From contig NZ_BAGK01000308.1 in the NCBI RefSeq assembly GCF_000308795.1, positions 1 to 48,429 of the forward strand: a stretch of 48,429 nucleotides of DNA, in the 5' to 3' direction. Positions 7,355-15,086 of the stretch are shown here, one piece after another (within the stretch, counting starts at the first letter, position 1; each line of letters opens with the position of its first letter). A program made the translations under genes and the position numbers. The stretch comes from Nocardia thailandica NBRC 100428 (GTDB taxonomy: Bacteria > Actinomycetota > Actinomycetes > Mycobacteriales > Mycobacteriaceae). A model generated the notes under the pieces. It was not told where the DNA came from and did not search any database. It saw only the letters and a list, made by a program, of their open reading frames with translations.

Positions 7355-8817
7355 GTCCGGTCCTCCTCGCCGGTGACGGTGTGGGGTCGCGGCCCCGTTG
7401 ACGCGGCCTGCGCGTCCTCGGGAGCGCCGGGCGCGGAGAGGGGGCGCACGTCGCCGTGCCGGAGGGCGATCGCGGCGAGGAGGGTCGGCACGGTGACCGC
7501 TGCGCAGAACAGGAAGACGGCGCGAACTCCGTCGAGGACTCCGGCGTGGGCGCCTGCCATGATCGCGGCGAACGCGGCGATGCCCAGCGCACCGCCGACC
7601 TGCCGGGAGGTGAGGTTCATTCCGTATCCGGACCCGTACCGGTCTCGGGGTATCGAGTTCGCCGCTGCGGCGGCAACCGCGGTCATGAGCAGGCCGATAC
7701 CGAAACCGCCGAGGAGCCCCGCAGGCAGCAGGACCCGCCAGAATTGCGGGTCGGTGGTCATGGAGACCGCGAAATACACTGCGGCGAGGGCGAAGATGAC
7801 CGCACCGGCGAAGATGGACCGCCGCTCGGTGTCGCTGTGCCGGGATTTGGCGACCAGGGCGGCGCCCGCCGCGGCGGTGAAGGCTCCCGGCGTGTTGGCG
7901 AGCCCGGCTTGGAGTACCGAGTACTTCCACACCAGGATCGTGAAGAGGGGTCCGGCGAGCAGCCACGCGTGCAACGCGACGCCGAAGAAGAAGGACACCG
8001 TGCAGGTCGCGGCGAAGGTGCGGTTGTCGAGGAGATCTATCTGCAACGCGGGGACGGGCTGGTTGCGCGCCCGCCATACCCCGAGGGCGCACAAGCCGGC
8101 GCCTGCGGCGATGACGGCGATGACAGCAGGGCCGGCCCATCCCCAGTCGCTGCCCTGTGTCAGGCCGGTGACCAGCAGCCCTACTCCCGCCGCGATGATC
8201 ACCGCGCCGAGGGCGTCGGGGCGCGCGTTTGTGGCCGTGACCGTGCTCGTGGGCAACGTTCGGCCTGCGTAGTAGGTGGCCAGGGTGATCGGGATGTTGA
8301 TGAGGAACACCGCCCGCCAGTCCCAAGCCCAGACCAGCAGTCCGCCCAGTGCCGGACCGACGGCGGCGGCCAGCGAGCCTGCTGCGGCCCAGCCTGCGAC
8401 GGCGGCCATGCGCCGTTCGGGCGGGTAGGCCACCAGGACCATGCCCAGTCCTGCGGGGACGAGGCAGCCCGCGGCCAGACCTTGCAGTGCCCGGGCGGCG
8501 ATGAGGAACTCGACGGTCGGGGCCGCCGCGCACAGCAGCGAGGCCACCGAGAATCCCAGTAGCGAGAGCTGGAAGATCCTGGCGTGTCCGAGCAGGTCGG
8601 CGTAGCGGCCGGCGGGGACGAGAGCGGCGGCGAAGAGGACCGCGTATCCACTGACCACCCAGGTCAGCGTCGACAGGGCGCTGCCGGCGAAGTCGGCCTT
8701 GATGTCGGGGAAGGCGACATTGACGATGGACATGTCCAGGAATGCCATGAAACCGGCCACGGCTGTGACCGCCAGTATTCGTCTCTGTTGCGGGGGGTGT
8801 CCGGATCCGTCGTCCAT
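7351..8817 (-). CDS. MFS multidrug exporter, DHA2 family (14 TM) of the cluster
   Basis: The 488-residue membrane protein has helix 1 FMAFLDMSIVNVAFPDIKADF, motif A GRYADLLGHARIF and motif C near AAGSLAAAVGPALGGLL, the antiporter signature of proton-driven exporters. About 14 hydrophobic helices fit the DHA2 group. It lies among the biosynthetic genes, 60 bases downstream of the KAS III-like gene and coupled by ATGA to the amidohydrolase. This makes it the likely exporter and self-resistance pump for the cluster product. The tabtoxin locus also has an MFS gene (tblR, from memory), but equivalence cannot be judged here. Confidence 0.88.
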   Translation of the reverse strand: MDDGSGHPPQQRRILAVTAVAGFMAFLDMSIVNVAFPDIKADFAGSALSTLTWVVSGYAVLFAAALVPAGRYADLLGHARIFQLSLLGFSVASLLCAAAPTVEFLIAARALQGLAAGCLVPAGLGMVLVAYPPERRMAAVAGWAAAGSLAAAVGPALGGLLVWAWDWRAVFLINIPITLATYYAGRTLPTSTVTATNARPDALGAVIIAAGVGLLVTGLTQGSDWGWAGPAVIAVIAAGAGLCALGVWRARNQPVPALQIDLLDNRTFAATCTVSFFFGVALHAWLLAGPLFTILVWKYSVLQAGLANTPGAFTAAAGAALVAKSRHSDTERRSIFAGAVIFALAAVYFAVSMTTDPQFWRVLLPAGLLGGFGIGLLMTAVAAAAANSIPRDRYGSGYGMNLTSRQVGGALGIAAFAAIMAGAHAGVLDGVRAVFLFCAAVTVPTLLAAIALRHGDVRPLSAPGAPEDAQAASTGPRPHTVTGEEDRT

Positions 8818-8877
8818 CGGTTTCCTCAGGGTCGGCCCTGCGCTCGGGCGCAGTGCTGTCGGGGGTTCGGGTATCGG

Positions 8878-9777
8878 TCAGATCCCGTGCAGTAGTCCTG
8901 CGGCGTAGAAGCCCGGTGCTGAGGACTGGATCAGGTAGTTGCTGCCCTGCTGGAACGGGTGTCCGCCGGCGTAGTCCACCAGGTTGATCATCCAGTCGCA
9001 GTTGCCGCAGTGCCCGTAGTTCCGCAGCGTCTGCGCGAAGTGCAGCCTGGATCGGTCCAGGCCTGCGCTGACGGCGTTGAACAGCACCATCGGTGCATAC
9101 AGGTTGGTGGGGAATATTGCCTCCACGTCACGTCCGTCGAGGACCCGGTCGAGCACGCGGGCCGCGACGCGCCGGCGTGAGCCGAAGGAGTCCTCGCCTC
9201 GCAGACCGGCGGCGTCGGTGCCGATCGCCGTCGATGTCAGGACGAATCCGCCGGGCGATGCGCTGCTGACGAGGCAGGTCGCGACCGCGTCCCCGAATAC
9301 CGCGAAGGGCTGGACTCGGTCGGCGTCCTCGGTGGTGTAGTCGAACGTCACCACCATGGTGGTCGTGCTGGTTCCCTCGGTGACCAGTCGGTGGGCGTAG
9401 TCCAGGGCGGCGATGGAGGTGCAGCATTGTTGCAGGCCGAGCAGTGCCGGCACGGCCGTGCTCATGCCCGATTCACCCAGTACCGTCCGGGCGAAATGGT
9501 GCGGTAGGTCGGTCAGCTGGGAGTCGCTGGTGGCGAAGACGACGTGATCGACGGCCCCGGGCTCGATGCCCGCACTGTCCGCGGTCGCGCGGATGCACGG
9601 AATGATGTAGTCGAGGACCGGCCGGGACATCGTCCGTAGTGTCAGGGCACCCATGGTGGCGAACGGCGTCTCCGAGCAACGGCTCCAGAGAGTGTCGAAG
9701 TCCGCGATGTCCTGTGGCGCGAGTTCTCGATCGCCGAACTCGCAGGCGAAGTGTCCGATGGTGGCTGGGTTGTCCAT
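8878..9777 (-). CDS. KAS III-like (FabH-fold) protein with altered catalytic triad
   Basis: The 299-residue thiolase-fold protein resembles FabH and the acyltransferases derived from it. The nucleophile region is LLGLQQCCTSIAALDYA, with Cys118 best aligned to the FabH nucleophile by its distance to the AL pair. Where FabH has PHQAN there is PTNLY (Thr224 for His). Where FabH has YGNTSA there is YGHCGN (His256 for Asn). The usual Cys-His-Asn set is therefore rebuilt, so decarboxylative condensation is doubtful; acyl transfer from a carrier protein, as in CerJ-type enzymes, is a better guess. I placed the start at the ATG 9777, since upstream sequence in the same frame is low-complexity and GGCC-rich. 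It follows an ACP gene. Confidence 0.75.
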   Translation of the reverse strand: MDNPATIGHFACEFGDRELAPQDIADFDTLWSRCSETPFATMGALTLRTMSRPVLDYIIPCIRATADSAGIEPGAVDHVVFATSDSQLTDLPHHFARTVLGESGMSTAVPALLGLQQCCTSIAALDYAHRLVTEGTSTTTMVVTFDYTTEDADRVQPFAVFGDAVATCLVSSASPGGFVLTSTAIGTDAAGLRGEDSFGSRRRVAARVLDRVLDGRDVEAIFPTNLYAPMVLFNAVSAGLDRSRLHFAQTLRNYGHCGNCDWMINLVDYAGGHPFQQGSNYLIQSSAPGFYAAGLLHGI

Positions 9778-9806
9778 GGTTCTGCCTGTGATCCGATCAG
9801 GGTCTC

Positions 9807-9856
9807 GGCCGGCCGGCGCCGGAAGGCCGGCCGGCGATCCGGCACCGGCCGGCCGG
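9807..9856. repeat. three copies of GGCCGGCCGG in the ACP-ketosynthase gap
   Basis: The 10-mer ggccggccgg occurs at 9807-9816, 9825-9834 and 9847-9856. Each copy is largely self-complementary and can pair with the others. In the minus-strand transcript this would form strong hairpins between the ACP stop (9861) and the KAS III-like start (9777). It could act as a partial terminator or an RNA-stability element that lets the ACP be made in excess. There is no U-tract. Confidence 0.5.
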
Positions 9857-9860
9857 TGTT

Positions 9861-10136
9861 TCAGGCGTCGGCAGCGGCCTGGTCGATCCGGTGGAAGACC
9901 GTGCAGATACCGGCGACGGTCTCGAGTTCGGAAACCCATTCCGGTCGCAGTTCGACCTGGCGGTCACCGATGTACTCGAGAATCAGCATGATCACGTCCA
10001 GGGAGCCGATGCCGAGATCTCTGCGGGTCGACTCCGGTGTGATCTCGGTCGCGGCGAGGTCGAGCTTCCGAGCCGCTACGAGGTCGGTGAACGCGGTGAG
10101 GTAGTCGATTTCGAGGGAGTTGTCCGTCGCGGACAT
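9861..10136 (-). CDS. stand-alone acyl carrier protein (ACP-1)
   Basis: The 91-residue protein has the four-helix carrier pattern, with the phosphopantetheine attachment serine in DLGIGSLDVIMLILEY. The start at 10136 is backed by a strong AAGGAGG with 6 bases of spacing; the longer frame upstream is noise. It lies between a SyrB2-like Fe/oxoglutarate enzyme (26 bases upstream) and the KAS III-like gene. The natural suggestion is that the SyrB2-like enzyme modifies a group held on this carrier and the KAS III-like enzyme then moves it. SyrB2 itself is known to act only on carrier-bound amino acids, which supports but does not prove that reading. Confidence 0.88.
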   Translation of the reverse strand: MSATDNSLEIDYLTAFTDLVAARKLDLAATEITPESTRRDLGIGSLDVIMLILEYIGDRQVELRPEWVSELETVAGICTVFHRIDQAAADA

Positions 10137-10162
10137 GATTGCCTCCTTGCGTGCCTGTCGGG

Positions 10163-11068
10163 TCAGGCCGGGTGATGGACGAACTTCTGGCCGTTGAGAT
10201 TGCTGCGGTGCAGGCGGTTGTAGCCGTAGTTGTCCTCGCCGGAGACCAGGACACAGCCGTGGTAGTCCAGGCTGATGGTGTCGCCGAACTCGGTGAGGCT
10301 GTTGACGTTCTCGTAGACCTTGACCGAGGGCGCGACGTAGCGTGAGGCGAACCCGAGACGTGTGTCCGGACTGGTGTTGGGCAGGGATCCGTGGATGCAC
10401 TTGGCCAGGAACATGACGAACTGGCCGGGTTTCATGACCATTTCGTGGATGCGCTCCTCGTCGGGGTTCCACGTGCTGTCCAGTTTGAGTTCGGCGTAGT
10501 CGTAGCCGAAGAAGTTGTGCGACTTGTTCTCGATGTCGTAGGTCAACGACTTCGATTCGTCGTAGTACCAGCGCTTGTGGCTACCCGGGATGAAACGCAG
10601 GCATCCGTGTTCGCGGTCGGCCGGGGAGAACGCGGTCCAGACCGTGATTTCCTGGGCCGCGGCGGTGGACTTCTCGGTGTATTGCAGCGACGGTGTCGAG
10701 GAGTTCGTCGTCTCCCCGACCACGAAGGTCTCCACCTGATGCCAGCCGGTGCCCTCGTCGCCGGGCTCCTTCTTGAAGATGTTGGTCTTCCAGCACAGCA
10801 CGTCGTCACCGATGAGGCTGCGCAGCTTGTTGACGATCTCCGGGCGCGAGATGTGCTCGGACAGTGTGTTGCAGTCCAGGTGGCGGTCGTAGTTGATGAT
10901 GGTCGAGTTGTGGGGCTTGTTCTTGGACACGACCATCTCGATCTTGGCCTGGTCCCATTTGATCGGCGCCTCGTCGGGGTCGTAGAGGTCGAACGGGCCG
11001 ATGAATCCGTTGTCGTGGAAGGATTGGAGTTCCTCGGCGGTGAGGCCACGCGTGTTGTCGGTGCTCAT
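10163..11068 (-). CDS. SyrB2/CytC3-like Fe(II)/2-oxoglutarate enzyme with H-Q-V metal motif
   Basis: The 301-residue protein matches the SyrB2 family over its length: NGFIGPFD near the start, NYDRHLD, PGDEGTGWHQVETF, TVWTAFSPA, GCLRFIPGSH, FFGYDY, and GFASRY. In SyrB2 the first metal ligand His116 is followed two residues later by Ala, leaving room for chloride. Here His110 is followed by Val112 (H-Q-V). The second His is 226 (KCIHGSLP), with a 2-oxoglutarate Arg in RLGFASRY. Lack of a carboxylate at 112 is halogenase-like, but Val is bulkier than the known Ala or Gly. Substrate is probably an acyl or aminoacyl group on ACP-1 or ACP-2. The family is firm; chlorination versus another outcome is open. 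Confidence 0.85.
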   Translation of the reverse strand: MSTDNTRGLTAEELQSFHDNGFIGPFDLYDPDEAPIKWDQAKIEMVVSKNKPHNSTIINYDRHLDCNTLSEHISRPEIVNKLRSLIGDDVLCWKTNIFKKEPGDEGTGWHQVETFVVGETTNSSTPSLQYTEKSTAAAQEITVWTAFSPADREHGCLRFIPGSHKRWYYDESKSLTYDIENKSHNFFGYDYAELKLDSTWNPDEERIHEMVMKPGQFVMFLAKCIHGSLPNTSPDTRLGFASRYVAPSVKVYENVNSLTEFGDTISLDYHGCVLVSGEDNYGYNRLHRSNLNGQKFVHHPA

Positions 11069-11075
11069 CTCGCGC

Positions 11076-12071
11076 CTACCTTTCTGCGGGTGTACGTGGT
11101 CGGTCGTCGGAGGTGGCTGTGGTGGAGCGCCGGCCGGTCGTCGCGGCGGCCGGAGGCAGGATGCGTTCGGCGTTGCCGTGGAAGAACAGCGCCCGTTCGT
11201 GTTCGGTCATGGTGTCCGGGAAGGCGTTCTCCCTGGCGAAGCGCGCGACGAAATCGGCCTGCTTGCCCTGCATCCGGAACACCGGCCAGTCGGTGCCGAA
11301 CACGATCTTGTGGTTGATGCCGCGCTGAAAGAGCCGGTGCAGGTCTGCCATGCCTGCTGTCTCGTAGCCGCTGACGTCGATGTAGACGTTGGGCCGGTTG
11401 TGGCACAGCATCACGCATTCGTCGGTGTACTGCACACTGCCGTGCGCCAGCACGAAGTCGACCCGGGGAAACGCCCGCGCGGCCGCGTCGACGAAGATCG
11501 GGCGCGCGATCTCGAAATCGAGGACCGGGGAGGTGGCACCGATGTGGGACAGCACCGGTAACCCGTACTGGTTACAGATCTCGTAGAAGGGGAACAGGCC
11601 GGGATCGTCGAGACGGTACCCGCACGGCGGATACAACTTCATGCCGTCGAATCCGTAGTCCAGCACCGCCTTCTCGAACAGCGCCAGCCCGTCCGCGCCC
11701 CATCGTGGATCGACCCCGGCCAGAACCCGGAAGCGTCCGGGGTGACGGTCACGGACCAGGCGGTGGTGCTCTATCAGCTCCTCGATCGTGTGGGTACTGT
11801 CCCGGAGGGCGAAGGTGAAGTCCGGCAGCAGGAGCACGGCTTCGCCGATACCCGCGCTGTCCATTTCGGCGACCAGTTCGTCGGCGAGCGGATCGTTCAT
11901 CGTCGCCTCGAGCATCGTCGCGATCTTGCCTCGGGGAACCCGCAGGCCTTTCGCGTGCAGCGCGACCGCGAGGTTGTCCACGACGCCGCTGCGAAAGGAC
12001 TCCGGGAAGCACATGGTCGCGGCGATGTGGGTGTGGAAGTCGATGATCGCGTTTGCGGCGTGGTCGGTCAT
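11076..12071 (-). CDS. amidohydrolase, ACMSD/gamma-resorcylate-decarboxylase-like TIM barrel
   Basis: The 331-residue protein has the amidohydrolase-2 order: IIDFHTHIAA (HxH), GMKLYPPCGY, LSHIGATS with a metal-site His, FVLAHGS, and FGTDWPVF carrying the catalytic Asp. This arrangement is shared by non-oxidative decarboxylases such as ACMSD and by related hydrolases, so decarboxylation or hydrolysis are both possible. The last 25 residues are polar and may be disordered. Its ATG at 12071 overlaps the ACP-2 stop (ATGA) and it ends 7 bases before the SyrB2-like gene, so it is part of the carrier-protein block. No homologue of this gene in the tabtoxin locus is known to me. Confidence 0.82.
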   Translation of the reverse strand: MTDHAANAIIDFHTHIAATMCFPESFRSGVVDNLAVALHAKGLRVPRGKIATMLEATMNDPLADELVAEMDSAGIGEAVLLLPDFTFALRDSTHTIEELIEHHRLVRDRHPGRFRVLAGVDPRWGADGLALFEKAVLDYGFDGMKLYPPCGYRLDDPGLFPFYEICNQYGLPVLSHIGATSPVLDFEIARPIFVDAAARAFPRVDFVLAHGSVQYTDECVMLCHNRPNVYIDVSGYETAGMADLHRLFQRGINHKIVFGTDWPVFRMQGKQADFVARFARENAFPDTMTEHERALFFHGNAERILPPAAATTGRRSTTATSDDRPRTPAER

Positions 12072-12319
12072 GCCGCGCTCGCCTGCCGCACGATCGCGAT
12101 GATGTCGGATACCTGTTCGGCGCCGATGAACTCCTCGACGTGGTCGAAAGCGTCGATACCGACCTTCTCCTCGAGCATCAGCACGATGCTCATCAGGCCG
12201 ACCGAGTCGATGCCGAGCTCGCCGCGCAGGCTGCTGGACGGGGTGATCACGCCCTGCGCGCGAGGTACGGCAGCGCCGATGATCCGGCAGATGGTGTCGT
12301 CGGTGATCGGTGTTGTCAT
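12068..12319 (-). CDS. stand-alone acyl carrier protein (ACP-2)
   Basis: The 83-residue protein has the carrier motif LGIDSVGLMSIVLML, with the phosphopantetheine serine in DSVG and an acidic helix 2. It is sandwiched by 4-bp overlaps: its ATG lies in the stop of the AMP ligase and its stop lies in the start of the amidohydrolase. Ligase and carrier are therefore likely partners, the ligase loading an acid onto this serine. Length and lack of other domains make it a discrete carrier protein rather than a fragment of a larger synthase. Confidence 0.9.
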   Translation of the reverse strand: MTTPITDDTICRIIGAAVPRAQGVITPSSSLRGELGIDSVGLMSIVLMLEEKVGIDAFDHVEEFIGAEQVSDIIAIVRQASAA

Positions 12320-13908
12320 GAGGCGACGCTCCTTGTCTCATCGGCGGCCAGGTTGCGGAGGACGGCGGCCCGGTCCAGCTTCAGGTTCCTGGTGAGCAGC
12401 CCGGATTCCACGGACAGCTCTGCGGCGGGCCGGAATCCGACGCGTTCGATGCGATGCGCGTGTGAATGACGTGCAGCGAGGGCGCGTACGGCGCCGGCGA
12501 TCTGTTCGCGCACCTCGCCGGGGGCGCCGTTGTCGAGCCACAGCACCGCGGCCAGAACGGTGGCGCCCGGCTCGATGTAGACCATCGCGCGGCTGATGCG
12601 CGTATCGGCTTCGAGTTCCTGTTCCAGGATTTCGGGGTTGATCTTGACTCCGCTGCGGGTGATCAGGACGTTCTTCTTGCGTCCCACCAGCCGCAGCCAG
12701 TCACCGTCGAACTCGGCCAGATCGCCGGTGGCGACCGTGTCGTCCGGCAGAAAGACCGTCTCCTGATCGGCCGTGCCCTCGAACACGTAGCCCGAGGCCT
12801 GTGGCGTGCCGGTCTTCACCAGCACCTCGCCGTCCTGGCCGAGGACGACCCGTACCCCGGGCACGGTACGTCCCGCGGTGCCCGGCCGTGAGCGCGCGGG
12901 CAGGTTGGCGGCGATCCACCCGACCTCCGTGCTCCCATACAGTTCGTACAGCGGCATCCCGAGCCTGAGGAACAAGGTGACGATCGACTGCGGGACGGGC
13001 GCGGAGCCGGTGAACAGCAACCGCACGCGATCGCCGTAGATCCCGGTCCAGCGGCGGCCCAGGAGCCGGCGGGGCGCGAGGAGACCGGGTAGCCATCGGT
13101 GCAGGGCCGTGGCGATGCGCAGGCCTCGTAGCTCCTGGGGTTCTGCCGCGTCGATCCGGGTGGCGACGACCTCGAAGAACGATGGCGGGCCCAACACGAT
13201 GGTCGGCCGGTAGAGCTTCATCTTCTGGAGCATGCGCTCGGGGGCCACCACCGAAGCGTGTGCGCCGGTGGTGATGGCCAGGTAGATCAGATACCGCTGC
13301 TGGAAACTGGAGAACGGCATGACGATCAGCAGGTTGTCCGCGGGTCCGACCCGCCAGAGGAGTCGTGACACCGCGATGGTGTTGTCGATTCCCGATTGGT
13401 TGAGCATCAGGCACTTGCGGGTCCCGGCGGTACCGGAAGAGAACACCAAGGTGCGCACCCCCTCCGGTAGTTGCGGACGGTTCGACGGCGGCGGCGCGAC
13501 CCACAGCTTCAGCTCGCCCCCGGCTGACAGATCAGCGGTGAACTCGGTCGCGGGCTCACGGATCGGTACCTTCGCCGCGACGAGTACCGCCGAGAGGGCA
13601 TAGCGGCTCGCCAGCTCTTCCAGGTCGGCAGGGTCGCCGGGCCGGTATTCGGCAGGCAGCGCGACCGGCACACAACCCAGCGTCAACAAGGCCAGGTCGG
13701 CGACGATCCACTCATAGGAGTTGGGGCTCAGAATGGCCACGAAGTCACCGGCCGACAGTCCAGCGCGCTCGAGGACACGCATGGCCGCGCCGACGTCGCG
13801 GCGCAGTTCGGCGAAGGTTCGTACGCGTTCGCGGCCGTCGCGTGTGCAGACGGTGATCCGTGCGTCCGGGTGTCGGTCCAGGTTCTGGTACAGATCGGCT
13901 AGCGACAT
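12316..13908 (-). CDS. AMP-dependent acyl ligase (long-chain acyl-CoA synthetase type)
   Basis: The 530-residue adenylating enzyme has the P-loop LVFSSGTAGTRK, the tyrosine motif YELYGSTEVGW, the ribose-binding Asp in VATGDLAEF, the hinge LVGRKKNV and a C-terminal lysine candidate in LTRNLKLDR. The hinge-following SGVKINPEILEQ resembles fatty-acid CoA synthetases more than NRPS adenylation domains, so a medium or long acyl chain is the likely substrate. The true start is the ATG at 13908; in-frame sequence upstream is the shadow of the aminotransferase. It overlaps the aminotransferase end by 10 bases and ACP-2 by 4. It probably loads ACP-2, but CoA ester formation is equally possible. Confidence 0.85.
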   Translation of the reverse strand: MSLADLYQNLDRHPDARITVCTRDGRERVRTFAELRRDVGAAMRVLERAGLSAGDFVAILSPNSYEWIVADLALLTLGCVPVALPAEYRPGDPADLEELASRYALSAVLVAAKVPIREPATEFTADLSAGGELKLWVAPPPSNRPQLPEGVRTLVFSSGTAGTRKCLMLNQSGIDNTIAVSRLLWRVGPADNLLIVMPFSSFQQRYLIYLAITTGAHASVVAPERMLQKMKLYRPTIVLGPPSFFEVVATRIDAAEPQELRGLRIATALHRWLPGLLAPRRLLGRRWTGIYGDRVRLLFTGSAPVPQSIVTLFLRLGMPLYELYGSTEVGWIAANLPARSRPGTAGRTVPGVRVVLGQDGEVLVKTGTPQASGYVFEGTADQETVFLPDDTVATGDLAEFDGDWLRLVGRKKNVLITRSGVKINPEILEQELEADTRISRAMVYIEPGATVLAAVLWLDNGAPGEVREQIAGAVRALAARHSHAHRIERVGFRPAAELSVESGLLTRNLKLDRAAVLRNLAADETRSVAS

Positions 13909-15086
13909 GTCGGGATCCTGTTCGTGTCGTGGTCGAATGCGCGCGCGAGTCGCCGCAGCGCGTCGCGCATCAGCGCGCCGCGGTGCACCAGGCCGATACG
14001 CGCGTAGCCCGCCCCCGGGTTCGTGCCATCGGGCTCGGTGCAGGCCAGGTAGCGTCCGGGCATCACGGTCAGCGCCTGCCTGCCCCACGCCGCGCGGACG
14101 AAGTCCTCGTCGTCGTCGACCGGCAGCCACAGGAACATTCCGGCTCGTGGGCGCTGGTAGCCGGGCAGATGGCCGAGCACGTCGTCGGCCGCGTCCCAGT
14201 TGCCCCGCAGGACTGTTCTGCCCAGTTCGACGTGTGCGTCGTCGGACCACAGGCGGGCCGCGAGTTCGTTGACAGGATCGGCAGAACTCACCCCGCACAA
14301 CCGGTTGAACCTGGCGTAGTCGGCGACGGTTTCGGGGTCGCCTGCCACGAATCCGCTGCGCAGTCCCGGCATCGCCGAACGCTTGGACAGCGTGTGCGCT
14401 ACCAGATACTGCTGTCCGGCCAGCCCGGCGCCGAGTTGGAGAAGACTCGGCGAGCCGCCGGTCACGACCAGGTCCGCGTAGCACTCGTCGACGATCAGTA
14501 CGGCGTCGGCTTCGGCTGCGGCACCGGCGATCTCGATCAGCTCCTCGCGCCCGAGCACCTCCCCTCGTGGGTTGCCCGGGTTGCACACCACGACCGCGGC
14601 GGCGCGCCCGCAGGCTCGCACTGCCTCGGCGATCGCCTCGCCGCCCTGGCCGGGCCGATAGAACACCTGGTCGGCGCCGGCGAAGACGCACGAATGCGTA
14701 TACGCCGGATAGAGCGGGTTGGGCAGGATCACCGGCCGTCCGGGTGTGCGCCCCACGGCCCGCATGATGGCCACCGACATCGCTTGTTTGCTGCCCGGTG
14801 TGGGCTCGACCGCCAGGCCGTGGCCGTCGACGCCGAAGCGGCGAGCCAGCCACCCGAGGTAGGCGGCACGCAGTTCCGGCGTCCCCCCGGGACGCGGGTA
14901 GCGGGCCCACCGTTGCGGGTCGGCGTCGAGCTCCTCGCCGTGGTGCGCGGTGATGAGCGCGGATTCGCCGAGGTGCAGCGCGATCGGTTCGAGCCCTCGC
15001 GGTGCCGCGACATCACGCAGCAATGCGCGCATTCGGCCGGCGGCGCTGGTCGTGGCCGCACCCTGGTCAGTCTCGTGCCAGCGCAT
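13899..15086 (-). CDS. dapC: PLP aminotransferase, DapC-like (N-succinyl-diaminopimelate aminotransferase type)
   Basis: The 395-residue fold-type I aminotransferase has NPGNPRGEVL, DECYADLV and the PLP lysine in HTLSKRSAMPGLRSGF. This wording is close to actinobacterial DapC (HSLSKRSN..GYRAGF), which converts N-succinyl-2-amino-6-ketopimelate to N-succinyl-diaminopimelate using glutamate. It follows dapD with a 20-base overlap and is followed by the AMP ligase. With dapD and the lysA-like gene it makes a private branch from the diaminopimelate pathway. If this cluster makes a tabtoxinine-like amino acid, the substrate may be a C-methylated keto acid rather than the housekeeping one. The tabtoxin locus also has an aminotransferase gene (tabD, from memory). 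Confidence 0.83.
   Translation of the reverse strand: MRWHETDQGAATTSAAGRMRALLRDVAAPRGLEPIALHLGESALITAHHGEELDADPQRWARYPRPGGTPELRAAYLGWLARRFGVDGHGLAVEPTPGSKQAMSVAIMRAVGRTPGRPVILPNPLYPAYTHSCVFAGADQVFYRPGQGGEAIAEAVRACGRAAAVVVCNPGNPRGEVLGREELIEIAGAAAEADAVLIVDECYADLVVTGGSPSLLQLGAGLAGQQYLVAHTLSKRSAMPGLRSGFVAGDPETVADYARFNRLCGVSSADPVNELAARLWSDDAHVELGRTVLRGNWDAADDVLGHLPGYQRPRAGMFLWLPVDDDEDFVRAAWGRQALTVMPGRYLACTEPDGTNPGAGYARIGLVHRGALMRDALRRLARAFDHDTNRIPTCR

Noticed and set aside
10163..11068. Calling the SyrB2-like protein a chlorinase
   Set aside because: The H-Q-V motif departs from the Ala/Gly of proven halogenases, so activity is left open.
12316..14910. 864-residue frame that would fuse an N-terminal domain to the AMP ligase
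   Set aside because: Codons before ATG 13908 lie antiparallel or out of frame over the DapC-like gene and give low-complexity Arg-rich text; the ligase family starts at 13908.
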